Notes: generated from the sequence alone by a model not told the origin. A stretch of DNA of 15,270 bases from Verrucomicrobiota bacterium (GCA_003219345.1 QHOP01000463.1:1-15270); one strand, 5' to 3'. Counted from the first letter of the stretch, positions 8,934-15,270 are shown. Numbers and translations: made by a program.

Positions 8934-9055
8934 CCGTGGTTTTTGCAATCGGAGCGCTCGGCCGCTTCTCCCATGAACCGCGCAGCCCGGACGTCAGTCC
9001 GCGCACTCTTAAGTGGTCAACGCCAACTCACGTCGTCGGCTATGGTTCAGCACAG

Positions 9056-9084
9056 TTGCAAGGCGAGTTAGACCCTGCTACAAC
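9056..9084 (+). promoter_or_regulatory. Candidate promoter of tRNA-Gly
   Basis: TTGCAA (9056-9061) and TACAAC (9079-9084) are 17 bp apart, each a 4/6 match to the sigma70 boxes. The expected transcript start, about 9091, lies just before the mature tRNA 5' end at 9094. The position makes this the best-supported promoter in the window. Confidence 0.5.
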
Positions 9085-9093
9085 CCACCGGAC

Positions 9094-9167
9094 GCGGGTG
9101 TGGTTCAATGGTAGAACGTGGGCTTCCCAAGCCTGAGACGAGGGTTCGATCCCCTTCACCCGCTCCA
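9094..9167 (+). tRNA. tRNA-Gly (anticodon CCC)
   Basis: All four arms fold. The acceptor stem is GCGGGTG (9094-9100) with CACCCGC (9157-9163), seven perfect pairs. The D arm is GTTC/GAAC around AATGGTA. The anticodon stem is TGGGC/GCCTG around the loop TTCCCAA, with anticodon CCC at 9126-9128. The T arm is GAGGG/CCCTT around TTCGATC. The discriminator base is T (9164) and the 3' CCA is encoded (9165-9167). It reads the GGG glycine codon. Gene content changes from core enzymes to exported proteins just after it. Confidence 0.95.
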
Positions 9168-9347
9168 ATCTCAATAATATCCAATTAAATCAGGCATTCT
9201 AGGCATCGTGAAACGATCAAACTGCTAACGCCTGCTGCTAACACCTCCACCCTAGCAGACACAGAGAGACGTCGGGCGGGATTATCTGCGCGGTATGACA
9301 TAAGCGATTGCTTTTGCCGCGAAGAGCGGCCAAAATTATTTATCCTG
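9168..9347. other. AT-richer spacer after tRNA-Gly with short repeats and a hairpin
   Basis: No gene is seen here. The first 50 bases are clearly richer in A/T than the surroundings. A near-perfect direct repeat, CTGCTAACGCCT then CTGCTAACACCT, lies around 9220-9245, and AGGCAT occurs twice at about 9192-9205. A hairpin GCCGC-gaaga-GCGGC lies at 9316-9330, and its stem is extended by TTTT/AAAA around one bulged base. No integrase fragment or copy of the tRNA 3' end was seen. Confidence 0.4.
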
Positions 9348-9701
9348 ATGAAGTCGAGAATGACATCGAAATGTTCTGAACTCACACTCGTCGCGGCCAC
9401 AGCACTTCTTTATTTAACCGGACTATTTCTCCCCTTTTTAGCCGCCTTGGCGTTCTCGGGCTGTGGCAGGAATGCGGGAACATCCTCCACCCCAAGGGAC
9501 GGCAACCATGCCACCTCTGCCGCGCCGGTCAGCGCAATGAACAAACCGGGAACTCCGGGCTTTATTCCGCCAGCGGAGTCTCAAGTGTTCGTCGTCAATG
9601 GGCACATAGATCTCGCGGCGCTCACGGCTGCACTGCGCGACTATTGCAAGTGGAAGATGCGAGTGCCTAAGGACCTGAAAGTAAAACTGGTAAGCCAATG
9701 A
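9348..9701 (+). CDS. Small putative lipoprotein of unknown function
   Basis: A 117-residue protein that I cannot assign to a named family. Residues 12-38 form a long hydrophobic segment ending in ALAFSGC. Cys39 could be a lipidation site, though Phe at -3 is not the usual Leu/Val, so a plain membrane anchor is possible. Residues 40-75 are Ser/Thr/Pro/Gly-rich, as in a flexible linker. The end (HIDLAALTAALRDYCKWKMRVPKDLKVKL) looks like one amphipathic helix followed by an 'RVPKDL' turn. That pattern recalls the helix and 'RxPxxxxxL' loop of pseudopilin-type globular domains, but the resemblance is only by eye. It lies 34 bp upstream of the pseudopilin-like gene, probably in the same transcript, so a shared role at the cell envelope is plausible. 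ATG 9360 is an alternative start. Confidence 0.65.
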   Translation: MKSRMTSKCSELTLVAATALLYLTGLFLPFLAALAFSGCGRNAGTSSTPRDGNHATSAAPVSAMNKPGTPGFIPPAESQVFVVNGHIDLAALTAALRDYCKWKMRVPKDLKVKLVSQ

Positions 9702-9735
9702 ACTCACCAACTCGCCAATAGACTTAACTCCGTTT

Positions 9736-10506
9736 ATGAAATCATTTCGATCTCCTCGTACGAGAAACAATTCTCAAATCTCCTGCGCCTTTACCTTGAT
9801 TGAATTGTTGGTCGTGATCGCCATCATCGCCATCCTGGCGGGATTGCTCCTCCCGGCTTTGGCAAAATCCAAGCAACAGGCGCAGGCGATCAAATGTACC
9901 AGCAACGTCAGACAACTTATTTTGGCTGGCAAGATGTACACCGATGACAACAAAGGAGAACATGTCGTGTCCTACCTGTTTCCGCCTTACACAAAGGGCC
10001 TGATCACCTGGTTTCAGTTGCTCCAACCCTATCTCAGCACCACCAACATCCTCCTCTGTCCGTCGCGCAAGGGAAAGCCGCTGGATTTAGACAGGTGGGA
10101 TGGAATTCCGGTGAACGCCCCTACCGTCTCCGACTACGCCGTTAACCATGCACTCTGCGGAGAGTTGAGCCTTTACGTGGCGTATCATCATGTGCCCGAA
10201 GTCAATGTCAGGAATCCTGCCCGGACCGTCTTCATCACCGACTCCGGCACGAGACCTGATCCGAGGAAGAATCCCGCCGTCACTCCTTCCTCGTTTCCCA
10301 AACTAGGGGCCTGGATGCTGGGAGATCCGCAAACAGGAGATTGCCCGAGCTGCGTCATCGGCGATAATCCGAACTGGTGCGGTCCTCAACTTCGCCACAA
10401 TGGACGGAGTAATAACGGCTTTGCCGATGGCCACGTCGAGAGCATGAAGGGTTTCTGGTACTACACCAACACGCCCTGGCTCGATCCTGCGTCAGGTGGA
10501 CAGTAG
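9736..10506 (+). CDS. Pseudopilin-like protein with prepilin N-terminus and H-X9-DG motif
   Basis: A 256-residue protein with a type IV prepilin/pseudopilin leader. A basic 18-residue leader ends in SCA, followed by FTLIELLVVIAIIAILAGLL. Prepilin peptidase would cut before Phe19, leaving Glu23 as the conserved Glu5. The -1 residue is Ala instead of the usual Gly. The hydrophobic helix runs into ALAKSKQQAQAIKCTSNVRQ, then a globular domain. Near the end, RHNGRSNNGFADGHVE contains exactly H-X9-DG (His221, Asp231-Gly232), the processing-associated motif known in very large paralogous sets in Verrucomicrobia and Planctomycetes. Such proteins are thought to be exported, type II secretion-like surface proteins; individual functions are unknown. 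No secretion ATPase or assembly gene is nearby. Confidence 0.9.
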   Translation: MKSFRSPRTRNNSQISCAFTLIELLVVIAIIAILAGLLLPALAKSKQQAQAIKCTSNVRQLILAGKMYTDDNKGEHVVSYLFPPYTKGLITWFQLLQPYLSTTNILLCPSRKGKPLDLDRWDGIPVNAPTVSDYAVNHALCGELSLYVAYHHVPEVNVRNPARTVFITDSGTRPDPRKNPAVTPSSFPKLGAWMLGDPQTGDCPSCVIGDNPNWCGPQLRHNGRSNNGFADGHVESMKGFWYYTNTPWLDPASGGQ

Positions 10507-10541
10507 GCCGCGAACCAGTCAGGACAGCTTTCAAGCGGACT

Positions 10542-10847
10542 TTACGGAAGCTCCTGGAAGCCTTCGAGGACGAGAGGCTCCTGTGCGTTGTCGCGGTGCG
10601 ATGGCGTGTTATCCTTCAAATCTTCACTGTGACCGCATGTGCATCTGAACCGCACTGATTTGTTCGGCAACGCTTTCACCCGATTCATCGTCCCACCGCA
10701 CACGGAACATTTGCGTGACTCATCGTTCATAGCTGCCAAACCGCACATCTCATGCCGCATAATATCGAAAGGGGTGTGCGTTTGAACGCACGGCTGTCCG
10801 ATTCTTAGTGCAACGGACATGATCGGGATGATTGTTTCAGATTTCAT
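10542..10847 (-). CDS. Small zinc-ribbon hypothetical protein (doubtful)
   Basis: A - strand frame of 101 residues. The only recognisable part is a zinc-ribbon-like segment in the second half, KCSVCGGTMNRVKALPNKSV then RFRCTCGHSEDL, with cysteines in a C-x2-C ... C-x-C pattern. An internal ATG at 10730 would give a 62-residue protein (MNDESRKCSVCGG...) that fits the domain better than the full frame, whose first 40 residues look like nothing known. It is convergent with the pseudopilin-like gene and lies downstream of the hydrolase gene on the same strand. It may be a real small metal-binding protein, or the decayed end of a larger one. Function unknown. Confidence 0.35.
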   Translation of the reverse strand: MKSETIIPIMSVALRIGQPCVQTHTPFDIMRHEMCGLAAMNDESRKCSVCGGTMNRVKALPNKSVRFRCTCGHSEDLKDNTPSHRDNAQEPLVLEGFQELP

Positions 10848-10850
10848 GGT

Positions 10851-10916
10851 TCATGGCCGCGGTGTGTAAAGATGTCCGCACTCGTCGCATTTCCAACTCC
10901 AAAACCATTGGATCAT
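10851..10916 (-). CDS. Tiny ORF with a CxxC-H knuckle, in frame with the next zinc-ribbon ORF
   Basis: A 21-codon frame (MIQWFWSWKCDECGHLYTPRP, then TGA) lies between the hydrolase gene and the zinc-ribbon ORF. It contains CDECGH, a typical zinc-knuckle half. After its TGA and one further codon, the same frame opens again as the 10847 start. The pair could be two halves of one zinc-binding protein split by a nonsense mutation. It is too short to be sure it is translated. Confidence 0.2.
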   Translation of the reverse strand: MIQWFWSWKCDECGHLYTPRP

Positions 10917-10926
10917 TCCCTATAGA

Positions 10927-10946
10927 TCGCACGATTCATGGTGCGA
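10927..10946 (-). other. Perfect hairpin enclosing the hydrolase stop codon
   Basis: TCGCAC (10927-10932) and GTGCGA (10941-10946) are perfectly complementary across an 8-nt loop that holds the TGA stop codon (10936-10938, - strand). No T tract follows on the - strand, so it is not a standard intrinsic terminator. Confidence 0.3.
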
Positions 10947-12540
10947 GCACTGCACGATAGAACCGCCGGGCGTAGTTGGCTGCCTGCACGTCCACGAAGC
11001 TCCCTGTCCTTCCAGCAAGCGTGTTCGTTCCAATGGAATCCCAGGCAGCCAGATTGGTTGATGCCTGCACAATGACCTTCTGACCGGTGAATCCATTGAC
11101 GGCGAACTGCACCTGACCGTTATAGTTGGCCGGAGAAGTCAATAAAGGCGGCATCAGACTCGGCGTGAGGGTCAATATTTCCGGCGCGTACAGATAACGG
11201 CCTTTCCCACCAGCACTGATCCGCGCGTAGATGGCATACGTCCCCGGCACAACGGTGGTCGGATTTGAGGCCCACTCGAACGTGATGACGTTCACGACGT
11301 TGGTGCCCGTCCCCGGCACGGTCTGCTGGTAAACTTCATCGACATCTCCATTGATCGGATCGAGGTCGTTGTCCAGGAACACCTGCACTTTCGCAGTGGT
11401 GTTGGTGTCCGGCCCATATTGGTAATAGAATTTCATCAGGTTCGTCGCGCCCACCGTCAACGTGTTCGTTGTGAGCAGATTGAACTGGATGAGATTGGGC
11501 CAGGTTCCGTTGTTGGCCGGCAAAGGTTGGCGGTTGGAGGCAAGCCCCGCGCCGAAGTCCCAAACCTTGTTGTATCCGTCGCGAGCCTGTCCCGCGCCAG
11601 CGCCAGCCGGTTCGTCGTTACTCAGCCGGTTTCCGTGTCCGATCAAGCTCCAATAGAACCCTGCATCCACGCCGCCTGATTCGTAAGTCGTCCACCAAAG
11701 CTGGCGTTCCGTGGCGGTGATGTTCGCCTGGGTGTCGGTCGCGGGAGTCACCAGATCAATCGTGCCGTGATACCACAGATGCACGTCGCTGTGGGACTGG
11801 CTGTATCCGCCGGACAGGTTGCTTAGATACCGGTTGTAAGCGCCAGCCAGCAGTTCGCCACTCGGGTCGATCCCAAAGAAGGACGAGTTCTGCTGGTAAT
11901 AGTTGTCGGCAAACAAAACGTTGGCATAGACGCGGGCCGGGCCATCCACGGTAAACGTAGTGGGCCGATCGTCGAAGCCGTCGTTGTTCAGCGGGTGCGG
12001 ATCGAGGGTGGTCAAATGATCGACCCAGACGCCCTGCGCGCCGAGCAGGCGGGTGATCTCGCACATCATGGAACCGCCCCGGCTGTGCCCGATCAGATGT
12101 AGCGGCAGTTCGACCAATGCCCTGCCGCCCAGTTCAGGAATGAAGTTGGTCGACAGCAGGGCGGACGCGAACGCCGGAGCAACATCTGTAGTGCTGTAAG
12201 GCGCGCCGCCGAACACGCTGCCCGCCAGTTGCGACCAGTCGAATTTAACAATGATTTCGCCGGACTCGGCGTTCGTTGGCAGTACGCCTCCAATGCGGCT
12301 TTGCGTCGGCACGTAGTTGCCTTGGCCGTCCTGAATGAAATAGATTTCGTAACAGGAGAAGTTGGTTCCGGGAAACCGGTAATACGCTGGAATCTTTTGG
12401 GCCATCGGGATGATCCAGTCGGTGACGTTGCCGGAGAATCCGTGGGTGATGAGCGTCACACCAGCGGCCCGCAACCGCGGCAGCGGCAGACAAAGAAGCG
12501 CAAGTGGAATGAAAACGCTCGTAACGTAACGTGAAGGCAT
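10936..12540 (-). CDS. Secreted alpha/beta-hydrolase (lipase/esterase-like) with C-terminal FYRA module
   Basis: A 534-residue exported protein. I start at ATG 12540 because a signal peptide follows at once (MPSRYVTSVFIPLALLCLPLP, cut near RAAG, about residue 26) and AAGG lies eight bases upstream; the frame is open further 5' but antisense to the next gene. The hydrolase core (about 27-330) shows VTLITHGFSG (oxyanion strand), the nucleophile elbow GHSRGG with Ser153, LDPHP with Asp180 as probable acid, and SHSDVHLWYHG with His254 (or 250/258) as probable base. The family acts on ester bonds of lipids or polymers; the substrate is not predictable. A beta-sandwich, CARDB/Ig-like, follows at about 350-460. 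Residues 464-534 form a tail (ASTNLAAWDS ... RFYRAVLAP) matching the end of the divergent propeller protein. Confidence 0.85.
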   Translation of the reverse strand: MPSRYVTSVFIPLALLCLPLPRLRAAGVTLITHGFSGNVTDWIIPMAQKIPAYYRFPGTNFSCYEIYFIQDGQGNYVPTQSRIGGVLPTNAESGEIIVKFDWSQLAGSVFGGAPYSTTDVAPAFASALLSTNFIPELGGRALVELPLHLIGHSRGGSMMCEITRLLGAQGVWVDHLTTLDPHPLNNDGFDDRPTTFTVDGPARVYANVLFADNYYQQNSSFFGIDPSGELLAGAYNRYLSNLSGGYSQSHSDVHLWYHGTIDLVTPATDTQANITATERQLWWTTYESGGVDAGFYWSLIGHGNRLSNDEPAGAGAGQARDGYNKVWDFGAGLASNRQPLPANNGTWPNLIQFNLLTTNTLTVGATNLMKFYYQYGPDTNTTAKVQVFLDNDLDPINGDVDEVYQQTVPGTGTNVVNVITFEWASNPTTVVPGTYAIYARISAGGKGRYLYAPEILTLTPSLMPPLLTSPANYNGQVQFAVNGFTGQKVIVQASTNLAAWDSIGTNTLAGRTGSFVDVQAANYARRFYRAVLAP

Positions 12541-12682
12541 GTGGCGTACCTTGACGGCAGCCAATCGCAGTCGCTTTGGCCGGTCAAGCAAATTGAACAG
12601 ACGCACCGCGCTTGCAGTCCAACAGTGCAGTTCGCAATTCCCACACGAACGGGATTGGGGAGCAACGAATCCAAATTGAGTC

Positions 12683-15202
12683 ATGTCCTGGTCAACAGAA
12701 CAAACGCATCGGATCGTGGAGCAGTTTTGGCAGGACCGGCTCGTCAGATGTCCTGACGATGCCGTGCCGCTCAAGTTCAAGCTGCGCAAACTCCACGGCG
12801 GCGATTACGATTTGCGCGCCGAGTGCGCGGTCTGCGGGAAGCGAAAGGAACTTCGGCGCGGCGATGACCCGCAACGGCACCGCTTTCGCCCCTGGACGAC
12901 GGCCGAGATTCAACAAGTGACCAAATCCGTTGCGAACATGGGCGCATCGCATTGTCCTGTATGCACCACGCCCATCGACTGGCAGGCAGCACCGGGCGTA
13001 CTTCTGCTGCAATGTTTTCGCTGCGGCAATTCCAATCAATGGAAGAACGTTTCCGAAACAAGTGGTGTGATAATCGGACGTTTATTCGTGTTCGCGGCTG
13101 TTCTTGCCCTGAACTCTCCCAGCGCTTTCGGCCAACTGGTTTACACGAACAATTTCACGGCGACTCCCGGCTCGGAGTGGTCGTTGCGCTCCACCAGCGT
13201 TACACCCAACGGCGCTCGCCGATTTCTTGGGCCATTCGCGACTGGCACAACCTCGCTGACCCTGACCAATCTGCCGCCCCACGCCGAAGTCGCTCTCGCA
13301 TTTGACTTGTTCATCCTGCTCACATGGGACGGTATTGGGGATTCGGACAATGGGCCGGATGTATGGACGTTAAGTATAGCCGGAGGGCCGACTCTCGTGC
13401 GAGCAAGTTTCCTGAACACGTTTTTAATAAATAAAAACTCGGCTCAGTCCTACCCAGACGACACCGGCTCCGGTTTACACGACGGACGAACCGGGGCAGT
13501 CGAAAATAACACGCTAGGCTACTCCTGGAGCGGTCGTTCGTTGGATTCCGTTTATCACCTGGCGTTCTCCTTTCCCCATACCGCGTCCTCGGTGGTCTTG
13601 AATTTCGCGGGCGTGGGACTGCAAGCTGTGGCAGACGAGGGTTGGGGACTCGATAACGTAGCCGTTTACGTCGGCCCGATACCGCCGGTCATCACTGTTG
13701 GCCCGCAAAACCAATACGCTGCCGTGGGCGACAACGCGATGTTTGCGGTAAGGGCCGCTGGCTCTGTTGATTTGAATTACCAGTGGTCCTTTCACGGCAC
13801 ACCGATTTTGGCGCAGACCAACGCAACATTGTCCATTACGAACGTCCAGTTCACTGACACGGGCGCTTACACCGTGCGGGTCAGTAATCCGCTCAGCTCG
13901 GTGCTCAGCCCACCGGCCAGCCTGACCGTCTTTGGGGCTAGGCCGGAAAAGTTGTGGGAATTTGCAACCAGGAGTGGAATCAGTTGCCCTCCAGCTTTGG
14001 GAAGGGACGGCACGATCTACGTTGGATCGGTTGACGGAAGACTTTACGCGCTTGATTCCAACGGATCGAACAAATGGTCGTTTCTCACACCCTCGCCCGT
14101 TGTTTCCAGTCCGTCTGTTGGAGTGAGTGACCAAATCTACTTTTCTTCGCGGGACGGCAAGTTCTACGCCCTCAAAGCGAATGGCTCCAATGCATGGGCT
14201 AGGTCAATCAGTTCTCTGGATTGTTCACCGGCGCTGGGAGCTGATGAAACCATCTACGAGGGGACGCAGAACGGCTCGCTCTACGCCTATTTGCCAAATG
14301 GCAATGGGAGATGGGTGCGCACGGCAGGCGGTGGCTGGATTGAATCGTCTGCTGCTGTAGCGGCAGACGGGACGATTTACGTCGGTGCGCCGGATGGCAG
14401 GCTCTATGCAAAAACCACGCTGGGAGCGAGTCGTTGGACTTACCCAACCGCAGGCGCGGTGGACTCTTCTCCGGCGATTGGTTCGGATGGAACGATCTAT
14501 GTCGGCTCATCGGATGGGAGGCTATATGCCCTCAGTCCGACCGGCACAAACAAGTGGTCGTTCGCCACTAAAGGCGCAATCGAGTCATCGCCAGCGATCG
14601 GTCTGGATGGAACGATCTATGTTGGCTCAGGCGACGGGAGGCTCTACGCGATCAACCCGGACGGCAGCGAGAAGTGGGAATTTGCGACCGACGTTCCGGT
14701 GGCGAGTTCGCCTGCCATTAGTGCGGATGGCACGATCTACTTTGGGCCGGTGTCAGGCAATGTGTTCGCCTTGTATCCTGATGGAGCGGTAAAATGGGTC
14801 TTTCCAATCGGTGTTGGAGTGTTCGGCGCTTCGCCAGCATTGACGCTCGACGGCACCCTTTACGTGTGCGGAAGCAACAAGGTGTATGCGCTGAAAACTT
14901 CGAGCGGCCTGGCGAGGTCTTCTTGGCCGATGTTCCGGCACGATCCACGCCACACCGCCAACGCCGGTCTGCCGTTCGTCTTTCCCCCGACGCTCTTCTC
15001 ACCAACCCTGCAAAGCGATGGCCAGTTCACTATTGATGTCTATGGCGAGGCTGGCAGCACATACCAAATCGACGTTTCGGGAGACCTGAGCTCATGGAGT
15101 GTTCTCACCAATCTGTCCGCGACGACTTTTCATACGTTGATCGCCGACCCGCAGGCGGCCAGTTATCAACAACGATTCTATCGGGCACGAATGTTGCCAT
15201 AG
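12683..15202 (+). CDS. Zinc-ribbon / signal-anchor / Ig-like / PQQ-like beta-propeller protein
   Basis: An 839-residue multidomain protein. Residues 1-120 form a Cys-rich domain with Cys23, Cys48-x2-Cys51 and a complete zinc ribbon Cys91-x2-Cys94 ... Cys111-x2-Cys114. Residues 129-150 (VIIGRLFVFAAVLALNSPSAFG) are a signal peptide or anchor. Then come a beta-sandwich (about 151-332), an Ig-like domain (about 333-418, with YQW and DTGAYTV) and eight PQQ-like propeller repeats (423 to about 742) of the form 'W.FAT...ESSPAIG.DGTIYVGS.DGRLYAL'. An 'SSWPMFRHDPRHTANAG' segment follows, with a C-terminal RFYRA module (768-839). The ligand or PQQ-binding status is unknown; such propellers, like BamB, often act as protein scaffolds. 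The export signal lies inside the frame. Either the protein is a type II membrane protein with a cytoplasmic zinc ribbon, or translation of the exported form begins at GTG 13067 (711 residues) after fusion with an upstream small gene. It is divergent from the hydrolase gene, with a 142-bp gap. Confidence 0.82.
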   Translation: MSWSTEQTHRIVEQFWQDRLVRCPDDAVPLKFKLRKLHGGDYDLRAECAVCGKRKELRRGDDPQRHRFRPWTTAEIQQVTKSVANMGASHCPVCTTPIDWQAAPGVLLLQCFRCGNSNQWKNVSETSGVIIGRLFVFAAVLALNSPSAFGQLVYTNNFTATPGSEWSLRSTSVTPNGARRFLGPFATGTTSLTLTNLPPHAEVALAFDLFILLTWDGIGDSDNGPDVWTLSIAGGPTLVRASFLNTFLINKNSAQSYPDDTGSGLHDGRTGAVENNTLGYSWSGRSLDSVYHLAFSFPHTASSVVLNFAGVGLQAVADEGWGLDNVAVYVGPIPPVITVGPQNQYAAVGDNAMFAVRAAGSVDLNYQWSFHGTPILAQTNATLSITNVQFTDTGAYTVRVSNPLSSVLSPPASLTVFGARPEKLWEFATRSGISCPPALGRDGTIYVGSVDGRLYALDSNGSNKWSFLTPSPVVSSPSVGVSDQIYFSSRDGKFYALKANGSNAWARSISSLDCSPALGADETIYEGTQNGSLYAYLPNGNGRWVRTAGGGWIESSAAVAADGTIYVGAPDGRLYAKTTLGASRWTYPTAGAVDSSPAIGSDGTIYVGSSDGRLYALSPTGTNKWSFATKGAIESSPAIGLDGTIYVGSGDGRLYAINPDGSEKWEFATDVPVASSPAISADGTIYFGPVSGNVFALYPDGAVKWVFPIGVGVFGASPALTLDGTLYVCGSNKVYALKTSSGLARSSWPMFRHDPRHTANAGLPFVFPPTLFSPTLQSDGQFTIDVYGEAGSTYQIDVSGDLSSWSVLTNLSATTFHTLIADPQAASYQQRFYRARMLP
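13949..14909 (+). repeat. Eight 40-codon propeller repeats on a 120-bp lattice
   Basis: Successive repeat units encode 'K/RW.F.T.....SSPAIG.DGTIYVGS.DGRLYAL.P.G.N'. The DGTIY-type segments begin at about 14004, 14124, 14244, 14364, 14484, 14604 and 14724, exactly 120 bp apart, and the last unit is shifted by +3. The units at 14484 and 14604 keep near-identity in DNA (GGATGGAACGATCTATGT in both), suggesting recent duplication or gene conversion within the gene. Confidence 0.85.
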
Positions 15203-15214
15203 CCAAGGATAGTC

Positions 15215-15267
15215 CTATCGAACGCTTAGGCTCCTCGTGCGGAATCTGAGGCGCGTATGTTCGATAG
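15215..15267. repeat. 9-bp perfect inverted repeat downstream of the propeller gene
   Basis: CTATCGAAC (15215-15223) is repeated in inverted form as GTTCGATAG (15259-15267), with 35 bases between. The inner part has further short complementarity (CCTC at 15232-15235 with GAGG at 15248-15251). It starts 12 bases after the stop codon and reaches nearly to the window end, so any continuation is unseen. It could be a long stem-loop transcript end or an end of a repeated element. Confidence 0.45.
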
Positions 15268-15270
15268 CGG

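Noticed and set aside
8988..9001. Hairpin CGGAC-GTCA-GTCCG after the PfkB gene as a terminator
   Set aside because: The stem is perfect but short, and no T tract follows. It lies 55 bases after the stop codon.
10848..10853. The TGA between the two zinc-knuckle ORFs as a selenocysteine codon
   Set aside because: There is no redox motif around it (TPRP-TGA-TM) and no evident SECIS-like hairpin just after it. A nonsense mutation or chance is more likely.
12541..12789. 5' extension of the hydrolase frame to a start at 12789
   Set aside because: It would add 83 residues in front of a clear signal peptide and overlap the start of the divergent zinc-ribbon/propeller gene. ATG 12540 has AAGG at a good distance and directly precedes the signal peptide.

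Overview
The window looks like a chromosomal segment of a Gram-negative bacterium, most likely of the Verrucomicrobiota (Pedosphaera/Limisphaerales-like). The inference rests on three things: a pseudopilin-like protein with an N-terminal FTLIELLVVIAIIAILA segment and a C-terminal H-X9-DG motif; large exported proteins ending in an 'ASTNL..W ... RFYRA..P' module; and GC-rich DNA with few clear Shine-Dalgarno sites. This is pattern recognition, not a database result.

Bases 1-8933 are mostly core genes, all on the + strand. They are the 3' end of an LptF/LptG lipopolysaccharide-export permease, a soluble double-GAF histidine kinase, the DNA polymerase III delta' subunit (holB), an O-antigen ligase-type membrane protein broken by an apparent 1-nt frameshift, type II dehydroquinase (aroQ), the two biotin subunits of acetyl-CoA carboxylase (accB, accC), thiamine-phosphate synthase (thiE) and a PfkB-family kinase. 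A good intrinsic terminator closes aroQ. accB starts a new unit behind candidate promoters and probably runs through accC and thiE.

A tRNA-Gly (anticodon CCC, CCA encoded) with its own sigma70-like promoter lies at 9094-9167 and marks a change in gene content. Beyond it come accessory, exported proteins: a small putative lipoprotein followed 34 bp later by the H-X9-DG pseudopilin-like protein; a weakly supported zinc-ribbon ORF on the - strand with a tiny same-frame ORF before it; a secreted alpha/beta-hydrolase (lipase-like) on the - strand; and, divergently, an 839-residue protein. That protein joins a cytoplasmic-type zinc-ribbon domain, an internal signal or anchor segment, a beta-sandwich, an Ig-like domain and an eight-repeat PQQ-like beta-propeller.

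The most interesting observations are these. The divergent hydrolase and propeller proteins share a C-terminal module of about 70 residues, a possible sorting or surface-attachment tail. The zinc ribbon of the large protein sits in front of an export signal. The propeller repeats lie on an exact 120-bp lattice. The O-antigen ligase is frameshifted. The window ends in a 9-bp perfect inverted repeat. No insertion sequence, CRISPR array or recognisable defence system was seen.
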